Shown here piece after piece: positions 6,565 to 12,310 of a stretch of 12,310 nucleotides of DNA. The notes under the pieces are model-generated. The model searched no databases. It saw nothing but the letters and a program-made list of their open reading frames with translations, and was not told where the DNA came from. Each line of letters opens with the position of its first letter. Position 1 is the stretch's first letter. The stretch comes from an uncultured beta proteobacterium (GTDB taxonomy: Bacteria; Pseudomonadota; Gammaproteobacteria; Burkholderiales; Burkholderiaceae_C), in contig CAIYNH010000924.1 in the NCBI GenBank assembly GCA_903927495.1, positions 1 to 12,310 on the forward strand, given 5' to 3'. A program made the position numbers and the translations under genes.

Positions 6565-7599
6565 ATGCATTTGAGCAATCTGAAAACCTTGGCTGTTTTT
6601 GCAGCTTCCTGCTGTACCCTGCTGGCCGCCCCTGCCCACGCTGGCAAAACCCTCGATGGCATCAAAGCCCGTGGACAATTGATTTGCGGCGTGCATACCG
6701 GGCTGGCAGGCTTTAGCGCTGCAGACTCAGCTGGTAAATGGAGCGGTATTGACGTGGATGTGTGCCGTGCAGTGGCTGCAGCCACACTGGGTGATGGCGA
6801 TAAGGTGAAGTATGTGCCGCTGGTAGCACAAGCCCGTTTTACAGCGCTGCAATCTGGCGAAATTGATCTTTTGTCGCGCAACACCACCTTCACACTGACC
6901 CGCGATGCCTCGCTGGGGCTGAGCCAGACCGCCGTGACCTATTACGACGGACAGGGTTTCATGGTGCCAGTCAAGAGCAAAATCAAGAGCGCTAAACAAC
7001 TCAAGGGCCAGACTGTCTGCGAGCAGTCGGGCACCACCACCGAAAACAACCTGACCGACTACTCTAAGGCTAACGGGTTGAATATAAAACCCGTAGTGTT
7101 TGAAAAACTCGATGCCGTGGAAGGTGCTTATTTTTCTGGCCGCTGTGTGGCTTACACCACCGATGCCTCTGGCTTGGCGTCGGTTCGCAACAAGTCGGCC
7201 AAGAATCCTGCGGATCACTTGATCTTGCCCGAATTGATCTCCAAGGAGCCCTTGGGCCCACTGGTCCGACGGGGCGATGACGAATGGCGTGCCGTCGTGA
7301 TGTGGACCATCTTTGGCCTGCTGGAAGCTGAGGAATACGGCGTGACCCTGGCCAATGTAGATGAGCTCAAGGCCAGCAGCAAAGACCCTGTAGTGGGTCG
7401 GATTTTGGGCACCACCGAAGACACCGGCAAATTGTTGGGACTGGACAAAGAATGGCTGGCTCGCGCGGTCAAGACCACCGGCAACTACGGTGAAATTTTT
7501 GAGCGCAATGTAGGTCCGAAGTCAGCACTTCAACTGCCCCGTGGGTTAAACAACCAGTGGAACAAGGGTGGCATTCAGTACGCACCCCCCATCCGGTAA
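6565..7599 (+). CDS. aapJ: General L-amino-acid ABC transporter, periplasmic binding protein
   Basis: A 344-residue family 3 solute-binding protein of the AapJ/BztA type, which captures L-amino acids in the periplasm for the AapQM permease. It starts with a Sec signal peptide: basic SNLK, hydrophobic core, cleavage after AHA at residue 26. Family-typical stretches are CGVHTGLAGFSA, IDVDVCRAVAAA, ALQSGEIDLLSRNTTFTLTR, TYYDGQGFMVP, EQSGTTTENNLTDY, YFSGRCVAYTTDASGL, ISKEPLGPLVRRGDDEW, NYGEIFERNVG and the C-terminal KGGIQYAPPIR. Length is normal for the family. The ATG at 6565 begins the signal peptide and has GGAG (6552-6555) upstream; a GTG at 6508 would add a polar 19-residue leader before it. 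It is the first gene of aapJQMP. The exact range (broad, or Glu/Gln/Asp/Asn as in BztABCD) cannot be set from sequence. Confidence 0.95.
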   Translation: MHLSNLKTLAVFAASCCTLLAAPAHAGKTLDGIKARGQLICGVHTGLAGFSAADSAGKWSGIDVDVCRAVAAATLGDGDKVKYVPLVAQARFTALQSGEIDLLSRNTTFTLTRDASLGLSQTAVTYYDGQGFMVPVKSKIKSAKQLKGQTVCEQSGTTTENNLTDYSKANGLNIKPVVFEKLDAVEGAYFSGRCVAYTTDASGLASVRNKSAKNPADHLILPELISKEPLGPLVRRGDDEWRAVVMWTIFGLLEAEEYGVTLANVDELKASSKDPVVGRILGTTEDTGKLLGLDKEWLARAVKTTGNYGEIFERNVGPKSALQLPRGLNNQWNKGGIQYAPPIR

Positions 7600-7616
7600 T
7601 ATCCTGTAATATCCTG
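7597..7616 (+). repeat. 10-bp tandem duplication over the aapJ stop
   Basis: TAATATCCTG occurs twice in direct tandem (7597-7606, 7607-7616). The first copy supplies the TAA stop of aapJ. It is followed by a small hairpin CCTGC-TCA-GCAGG (7613-7625) that uses the end of the second copy. It looks like a recent slippage or tandem duplication with no effect on the protein. Confidence 0.7.
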
Positions 7617-7650
7617 CTCAGCAGGGGAAACACACCACCCCGGCCTGAGC

Positions 7651-7685
7651 AAAGGGCAGATGCACACTTCATGCACTGCCCTTTT
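7651..7685 (+). terminator. Intercistronic hairpin, aapJ-aapQ (partial terminator or RNA stabiliser)
   Basis: AAAGGGCAG (7651-7659) pairs with CTGCCCTTT (7676-7684) over 9 bp. After a single bulged A, TGCA pairs with TGCA around a CACTTCA loop, and a short TTTT run (7682-7685) lies at the 3' side. It sits 50 nt past the aapJ stop and about 40 nt before aapQ. Such structures commonly reduce read-through into permease genes and protect the binding-protein mRNA from 3' decay. The hairpin is plain in the sequence; its effect is inference. Confidence 0.7.
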
Positions 7686-7723
7686 CCACTTGTAAAACAC
7701 CATCCACTGCAATGAGGGCTGCC

Positions 7724-8902
7724 ATGTCCAACCCAACATCCTCTCCGCCCAAAAAGATCTGGTCTTGGCGCAGTCAGGCGTTTCGTGCGCTGGTCTATCA
7801 GGTCGTGGCTGTCGCCGTGATTGTGCTCACAGTGTTATACCTTGCAAACAACACCGCCACCAACATGCAGGCTCGAGGTATACAAAGCGGCTTTGACTTC
7901 TTGACCAGTTCCGCAGGTTTTGACATTGGCGAGAGTTTGTTTGCTTTTGATTCGGGTGAGCCCTACTGGCGCGCCTACCTGATTGGCCTGACCAATACGC
8001 TACGGGTGGCTGTTCTGGGTATCGTCCTCACCACGCTGCTGGGAACCTTGATTGGTGTGGGACGCTTTGCACGGAATGCCTTGATTCGTGGTCTGAGTGT
8101 GGGATATGTTGAATTTTTTCGCAACATTCCTGTGTTATTGCAATTGTTGATGTGGTACTTGCTGTTCACCGAAGTGCTACCAGCGGCCACCGAGCCGTGG
8201 CTTTTGGGGCCATTGTTTTTAAGCAAGGGTGGCTTGAATTTTCCGATTCCAGTGTGGGCCAACGGCCACGTTTGGGCGATGTGGGGCACTATTGTTGGCT
8301 TGGTAGCCGCCTGGGTTTACCGCCGGCGTGCGCGTGCTGCTTTCGAGATGACCGGACGCATCACAAGCATGTTCTGGGTACCGACCGGGATCGTGCTCTC
8401 GTTTGGTGCGTTGGGTTGGCTACTGGGCGGTGCACCCACTCAAATGGATGCACCGATGCAGGGCGAATTTGCCATTGAACACGGTGGCTCACTGACACCT
8501 GAGTTCTTATCCCTCCTGATTGGCTTGACCATCTACACTGCCGCGTTCGTAGCCGAAGTGGTTCGCAGCGGTATTCAGTCGGTGTCAGTTGGCCAAGCAG
8601 AAGCGGCCAGTGCGCTGGGGCTAAGCCGTGGTCAGAGCATGCGCCTGGTAATGCTTCCGCAGGCGCTTCGCGTCATCATTCCGCCCATGACCAACCAGTT
8701 TTTGAATCTCACCAAGAACTCGTCTCTGGCGGTTGCCATTGGTTATCCCGACGTGGTGTCAATCGCCAACACGGCCATTAACCAAACCGGCCGTGCGGTG
8801 GAGTGCATTGCCATCATCATGCTGGTGTACTTGAGTACCTCCTTGTTCACTTCGTTGTTAATGAACTGGTACAACGCCCGTGCCGCCATAAAGGAACGTT
8901 AA
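7724..8902 (+). CDS. aapQ: General L-amino-acid ABC transporter, permease 1
   Basis: A 392-residue inner-membrane permease of the HisM/AapQ type. A first transmembrane helix (about 25-41) is followed by a long periplasmic segment. The core permease segment starts at about residue 89 (TNTLRVAVLGIVLTTLLGTLIGVG). A large insert (about 155-255) holding two further hydrophobic helices makes AapQ/BztB longer than ordinary 220-residue amino-acid permeases. The cytoplasmic EAA loop that docks on the ATPase is present (EAASALG from 293, with LP at 311-312), followed by LNLTKNSSLAVAIGYPDV. The ATG at 7724 is chosen because GAGGG (7714-7718) lies 5 nt upstream; the ATG at 7712 adds MRAA and has no ribosome site. 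It pairs with AapM as a heterodimer; the aapM start is 10 bp downstream of its stop. Confidence 0.95.
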   Translation: MSNPTSSPPKKIWSWRSQAFRALVYQVVAVAVIVLTVLYLANNTATNMQARGIQSGFDFLTSSAGFDIGESLFAFDSGEPYWRAYLIGLTNTLRVAVLGIVLTTLLGTLIGVGRFARNALIRGLSVGYVEFFRNIPVLLQLLMWYLLFTEVLPAATEPWLLGPLFLSKGGLNFPIPVWANGHVWAMWGTIVGLVAAWVYRRRARAAFEMTGRITSMFWVPTGIVLSFGALGWLLGGAPTQMDAPMQGEFAIEHGGSLTPEFLSLLIGLTIYTAAFVAEVVRSGIQSVSVGQAEAASALGLSRGQSMRLVMLPQALRVIIPPMTNQFLNLTKNSSLAVAIGYPDVVSIANTAINQTGRAVECIAIIMLVYLSTSLFTSLLMNWYNARAAIKER

Positions 8903-8912
8903 GGTCACTCCC

Positions 8913-10013
8913 ATGCATGCACAAACGATTCATTCCATCGCGCCGCGACCGGCCCCAGTCAAGACCGACGGCCTGGTGGCCTGGTGCAGGATCAATCTTT
9001 TTAACGACTGGAAAACTGCACTGGGCACGCTGACCATCGGCGCGGTAATGCTGGCCATTTTGCCGCCGCTGTTTCAGTGGGCCTTGGTGAATGCAGTTTG
9101 GGTTGCCGACCACCAGGTCTGCCACACTGCGGCGGGTGCCTGCTGGGGCGTAGTGCGGGAAAAATTTCGTTTCATTATCTTTGGTCGCTACCCATTCGAT
9201 GAGCACTGGCGGGCATTGATCTGCACCGTCGTTTTGCTGGGGTTGATCGTCGCCAGTTGCACCCGGGCCTGTTGGAAACCCTGGCTCGCCACATTATGGG
9301 TGGCTGGTTTGGCCTTTTACTACGTTCTGATGCGCGGTGGCAGTTTTGGACTGGTAGTCGTAGATACCGATCTGTGGAGTGGCTTACCTTTGACGATTCT
9401 GTTGGCCTCGCTGTCCATGGCCATGGCCTTCCCGATTGCTTTATTCATTGCCATGGGGCGACGCTCGGGTATGCCAGCCATTCGCAGTCTGTGCACTATT
9501 TATGTTGAGTTAATTCGGGGTGTCCCGCTGATCTCGGTATTGTTCATGGCCTCGTTCATGTTTCCGTTATTGATGCCGCAAGGTTTCTCAATTGACGTGG
9601 TGGTGCGGGTTCTGGCCGGCATCACCCTGTTTGCTGCGGCCTACATGGCTGAAGTTATTCGCGGAGGTCTGCAAGCCATTCCCAAGGGTCAGATTGAGGC
9701 GGCTGCAACGCTGGGGCTCTCGTACTGGCAAACACAGCGCAAAATCGTTCTCCCACAGGCGCTGGCGATGGTCGTGCCAGGCATCATGAACAACTTCATT
9801 TCGACCTTCAAGGACACCTCGCTGGTGGCTATCGTGAGCCTGTATGAACTCACCGGTGCTATGGGCATGGCAATGAACTCTGATGCCAACTGGCGACCTT
9901 TTCGCATTGAAGGCTACCTGTTCATCGCCTTGATCTATTTTGTGTTTTGTTTTTCCATGTCGCGCTATAGCCTGTGGATCGAAAAGCAGGTCAATAAATC
10001 AAAACTTAGATAA
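8913..10013 (+). CDS. aapM: General L-amino-acid ABC transporter, permease 2
   Basis: A 366-residue inner-membrane permease, partner of AapQ. Hydrophobic helices occur near 36-55, 101-116, 123-139 and 157-180, then through the core permease. The EAA loop is EAAATLG from 262, with VLPQA at 279-283, followed by FISTFKDTSLVAIVSLYEL, typical of polar amino-acid permeases. The N-terminal third, with its periplasmic loop containing C70 and C77, is the extension seen in AapM/BztC. AAGGT at 8901-8905, overlapping the end of the aapQ stop, is the ribosome site, so translation of the two permeases is probably coupled. The product is somewhat shorter than the roughly 380 residues I remember for rhizobial AapM. 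No frame damage is seen. Confidence 0.95.
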   Translation: MHAQTIHSIAPRPAPVKTDGLVAWCRINLFNDWKTALGTLTIGAVMLAILPPLFQWALVNAVWVADHQVCHTAAGACWGVVREKFRFIIFGRYPFDEHWRALICTVVLLGLIVASCTRACWKPWLATLWVAGLAFYYVLMRGGSFGLVVVDTDLWSGLPLTILLASLSMAMAFPIALFIAMGRRSGMPAIRSLCTIYVELIRGVPLISVLFMASFMFPLLMPQGFSIDVVVRVLAGITLFAAAYMAEVIRGGLQAIPKGQIEAAATLGLSYWQTQRKIVLPQALAMVVPGIMNNFISTFKDTSLVAIVSLYELTGAMGMAMNSDANWRPFRIEGYLFIALIYFVFCFSMSRYSLWIEKQVNKSKLR

Positions 10014-10059
10014 CTTGCCGGCCTGCACCTACGCTGCCCGCACCTGATTAGGATTCATC

Positions 10060-10803
10060 ATGTCAGAACCCATCATTACCTTTGATAAAGTCAACAAGTG
10101 GTACGGTAACAATTTCCATGTCTTGCGTGACATCGACCTGACGGTTGCCAAAGGCGAGCGCATCGTCATTTGCGGCCCTTCTGGTTCGGGTAAATCGACG
10201 CTGATCCGTTGCATTAACCGCCTCGAAGAGCATCAGCAAGGGCACCTAATTGTTGACGGCATTGAACTCACTGACGATGTCAAAGCCATCGATCAGGTGC
10301 GCAAAGAAGTGGGCATGGTTTTCCAGCAGTTCAACCTGTTTCCGCACCTGACGGTATTGGAAAACTTGACTCTGTCGCCCATGTGGGTGGGGAAAATGCC
10401 AAAAAATGAAGCAGAAGAAAAGGCCATGATTCAACTCAAGCGGGTGCGCATTGCCGAGCAAGCTGGCAAATACCCCTTGCAACTCTCAGGCGGCCAGCAA
10501 CAACGCGTGGCCATTGCCCGCGCTCTTTGCCTCAAGCCCAAAATCATGCTGTTTGACGAACCCACCAGCGCGCTTGACCCTGAGATGATCAAGGAAGTAC
10601 TGGACGTGATGATCGAGATGGCAGTTGAGGGCATCACCATGCTCTGCGTAACTCATGAGATGGGATTTGCCAAGGCCGTGGCCGATCGGGTGATTTTTAT
10701 GGACGAAGGTCAGATCGTTGAACAAAACAACCCGCACGACTTTTTCAACAACCCACAAAGTGATCGCAGCAAAGACTTTTTGTCAAAAATTTTGGGGCAC
10801 TAA
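10060..10803 (+). CDS. aapP: General L-amino-acid ABC transporter, ATP-binding subunit
   Basis: A 247-residue cytoplasmic ATPase that powers import through AapQM. All nucleotide-binding motifs are intact: Walker [10 protein letters not shown] (39-47), Q-loop [10 protein letters not shown] (Q89), signature LSGGQ (142-146), Walker B IMLFDE (162-167) with the SALD D-loop (170-173), and switch H199 in VTHEM. This is the polar amino-acid (GlnQ/HisP/AapP) ATPase type. It lacks the C-terminal regulatory domain found in MetN or maltose-type ATPases, so transinhibition is not expected. The ATG at 10060 has AGGA (10050-10053) 6 nt upstream. It is the last gene of the operon, 46 bp after aapM, and is followed by a region of inverted repeats that could end the transcript. 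Confidence 0.96.
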   Translation: MSEPIITFDKVNKWYGNNFHVLRDIDLTVAKGERIVICGPSGSGKSTLIRCINRLEEHQQGHLIVDGIELTDDVKAIDQVRKEVGMVFQQFNLFPHLTVLENLTLSPMWVGKMPKNEAEEKAMIQLKRVRIAEQAGKYPLQLSGGQQQRVAIARALCLKPKIMLFDEPTSALDPEMIKEVLDVMIEMAVEGITMLCVTHEMGFAKAVADRVIFMDEGQIVEQNNPHDFFNNPQSDRSKDFLSKILGH

Positions 10804-10850
10804 CCAAAAGTCAATGGCCCCGGTCTTACTCAAAAAATGTGAACAAAAAA

Positions 10851-10917
10851 CATCCGAACCGCTTGACTAGAAGGCGTTAGAAGCTATCAATTTAGCAGCT
10901 AACAAAAGGTTCGAATG
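10851..10917. terminator. Nested inverted repeats between convergent aapP and livF
   Basis: Outer arms CATCCGAACC (10851-10860) and GGTTCGAATG (10908-10917) pair at nine of ten positions. Inside them GTTAG (10876-10880) pairs with CTAAC (10899-10903) and GCTA (10883-10886) with TAGC (10893-10896) around a TCAATT loop. The position, between two convergent gene ends, suits a bidirectional transcription end, but neither strand shows a clear T run after the stem. Part of the inner stem belongs to repeat copy C. Confidence 0.4.
10859..10893 (-). repeat. Short dispersed repeat, copy C
   Basis: On the minus strand this reads AAATTGATAGCTTC and runs on into a TTCTAGTCAAGCGG-like right part. It shares TTGATAGCTTC with copy A and AAATTGATAGC with copy B, about 10 kb away. 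All three copies lie in intergenic DNA next to gene ends. The core similarity is direct; membership of one family is inference from these three copies. Confidence 0.5.
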
Positions 10918-10943
10918 TACTCGGTTGGGCCGAACGCTTCGCG

Positions 10944-11660
10944 CTATTCACCTAAATATGCAGCCCTCACCTTGGGATCAGTCAACATCGCCTTGGCCTC
11001 CCCTGTCATGGTGATGAGGCCAGAGTCCATGACATAGCCACGATCGGCAATGGCCAACGCGCGACTGGCGTTTTGTTCAACCAGCAGCACTGTTACGCCT
11101 TGCGCATAAACATCACGCACCACTTCAAAGATTTTGTCGACCATGATCGGCGACAGTCCCATAGAGGGTTCATCCAGTAGCAGCACTTTGGGTCGACTCA
11201 TGAGCGCGCGACCCATGGCCAACATTTGCTGTTCGCCGCCACTCATGGTGCCCGCAAGCTGGTCACGTCGCTCTTTGAGTCGGGGGAAAATAGAAAACAC
11301 TTTGTCAATGTCCAGCAAAATCCCTGCAACATCACTGCGGATATAAGCACCCATCTGTAAATTTTCCAGAATGGTCATGCGGGCAAACACGCCGCGGCCT
11401 TCAGGCACCATAGCCAGACCTTGCTTGACCAAATCCCACGGGCCCTGGCCACGGATGCTGTGACCAAGGTACTCGATGTCACCGTCGCTGATCGGCAGGG
11501 TACCGGTAATGGCCTTCATGGTGGTGGTTTTGCCGGCACCATTTGAGCCAATCAACGACACCAATTCACCTTCATGAACTTCAAAGTCGACTCCTTTGAC
11601 GGCCTGTATGCCCCCATAAGCCACCTTGAGGTTTTTGACTTTCAACAATACTTGCGCCAT
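10944..11660 (-). CDS. livF: Branched-chain amino-acid ABC transporter ATP-binding protein LivF
   Basis: A 238-residue cytoplasmic ATPase of the LIV/HAAT importer for leucine, isoleucine, valine and related substrates. Motifs: Walker A GSNGAGKTT (38-46), Q-loop replaced by the LivF-type VPEGRGVF (E87), signature MSGGEQQ (from 139), Walker B VLLLDE (159-164), and a switch region VEQN with Gln (Q196) where most ABC proteins have His. The last two are normal for LivF and separate it from LivG. The ATG at 11660 is chosen because GGAGG lies 9 nt upstream, inside the end of livG. A TTG at 11666 is only 3 nt from that site. The start is 2 bp after the livG stop, so translation is coupled. It is the last gene of the liv cluster and faces aapP tail to tail. 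Confidence 0.95.
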   Translation of the reverse strand: MAQVLLKVKNLKVAYGGIQAVKGVDFEVHEGELVSLIGSNGAGKTTTMKAITGTLPISDGDIEYLGHSIRGQGPWDLVKQGLAMVPEGRGVFARMTILENLQMGAYIRSDVAGILLDIDKVFSIFPRLKERRDQLAGTMSGGEQQMLAMGRALMSRPKVLLLDEPSMGLSPIMVDKIFEVVRDVYAQGVTVLLVEQNASRALAIADRGYVMDSGLITMTGEAKAMLTDPKVRAAYLGE

Positions 11661-11662
11661 GG

Positions 11663-12310
11663 TCAATGTCCTCCGGTGCCTAAATAGGCTTCAATCACTT
11701 TATCGTTGCGCTGTACGTCAGCGGGTGTACCTTCGGCAATTTGCTTGCCGTAGTCCAGCACCGTGACCCGGTCGCATAAACCCATGACCAATTTGACATC
11801 ATGCTCAATCAACAAAATAGTGCGGTTGTCATAGCGGATTTTGTCAATCAGTTCACGCAGCATGACTTTTTCAGTGCTGTTCATACCTGCGGCCGGCTCA
11901 TCGAGCGCAATCAGTTGCGGGTCAGTAGCCAAAGCACGGGCAATTTCAAGTCGGCGCTGATCACCGTAGCTCAGAGTACGGGCCTTGAAATCAGTCAATT
12001 TTCCAATGCCCACATACTCTAGTAGCTCTTGGGCGCGTTGTGCAATGGCCGCTTCTTCAGCCTTAAAACCAGGTGTGCGAAAAACCGCCCCCAGCAGCCC
12101 CGAATGAGTGCGCACGTGTCGCCCCACCATGACGTTCTCAAGTGCAGTCATTTCAGCAAACAGGCGTATGTTTTGAAAGGTGCGGGCAATGCCAGCCTTC
12201 GCGACCTCATGCACCGCCGTTGGTTGGTAGGGTTTTCCAGCCAACTCAAAAGTGCCAGTATCGGGCGTGTAAAGTCCAGTGAGTACGTTGAAAAATGTGG
12301 TCTTACCAGC
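11663..12310 (-). CDS. livG: Branched-chain amino-acid ABC transporter ATP-binding protein LivG, 5'-truncated by the window
   Basis: The last 215 codons of livG; the start and the first part of Walker A lie beyond the right edge. The visible part opens with AGKTTFFNVLTGLYTPDTG, the end of Walker A and its helix. It continues with Q-loop ARTFQNIRLF (Q46), signature LSYGDQRRLEIARAL (from 113), Walker B LIALDEP (133-139), the LivG-type AAGMN, and switch H170 in LLIEHDV. A TTG at 12244 can be read as a start but lies inside the domain after Walker A, so it is not the true start. LivG pairs with LivF on the LivHM permease. The order livG-livF on the minus strand is the common one, so livH, livM and perhaps the binding protein should lie to the right. 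Confidence 0.95.
   Translation of the reverse strand, partial: AGKTTFFNVLTGLYTPDTGTFELAGKPYQPTAVHEVAKAGIARTFQNIRLFAEMTALENVMVGRHVRTHSGLLGAVFRTPGFKAEEAAIAQRAQELLEYVGIGKLTDFKARTLSYGDQRRLEIARALATDPQLIALDEPAAGMNSTEKVMLRELIDKIRYDNRTILLIEHDVKLVMGLCDRVTVLDYGKQIAEGTPADVQRNDKVIEAYLGTGGH

Noticed and set aside
11663..12244. livG starting at the TTG at 12244
   Set aside because: The frame stays open to the window edge and the upstream residues are the end of Walker A, so the true start is outside the window.

Overview
The window looks like chromosomal DNA of a betaproteobacterium in the order Burkholderiales, probably a Comamonadaceae member of the Rhodoferax type. This is inferred from intermediate GC, the protein flavour (a short bacteriohemerythrin with a cysteine tail, an AapJQMP transporter, LivGF), and short dispersed repeats around ATTGATAGC that I remember as common in that family. 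No database was searched. There is no sign of phage, insertion sequence, CRISPR array or RNA gene.

Left edge (1-851): the first 115 bases hold the start of a minus-strand gene for the gamma subunit of a 2-oxoacid (pyruvate type) ferredoxin oxidoreductase. It is divergent from a plus-strand bacteriohemerythrin that carries all seven di-iron ligands. The shared promoter region holds a perfect FNR/Anr box (TTGAT-N4-ATCAA) and a second one-mismatch copy 70 bp further on. An O2-sensitive fermentative enzyme and an O2-binding protein therefore probably share anaerobic control. This is the most interesting part of the window.

852-6227: a gene-poor stretch with two copies of the short repeat and a possible 32-residue ORF, then two minus-strand genes. 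One encodes a large membrane-bound dCache-HAMP-PAS-PAS-PAS-GGDEF-EAL cyclic-di-GMP protein with both catalytic domains apparently intact. The other, upstream of it, encodes a cytoplasmic beta-lactamase-fold serine hydrolase (family VIII esterase type).

6228-10803: a complete plus-strand operon aapJ-aapQ-aapM-aapP, encoding a general L-amino-acid ABC importer: periplasmic binding protein, two unequal permeases and an ATPase. A strong hairpin with a short T run lies between aapJ and aapQ, as expected where the binding protein is made in excess.

10804-12310: after a convergent intergenic region with nested inverted repeats and a third copy of the short repeat come minus-strand livF and the 5'-truncated livG, the two ATPases of a branched-chain amino-acid (LIV/HAAT) importer whose other genes lie to the right of the window. 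Two amino-acid importers thus meet tail to tail.

Several genes have their best start inside the longest ORF, where a Shine-Dalgarno, signal peptide or membrane anchor fits better. Those starts are used here and the longer alternatives are given.
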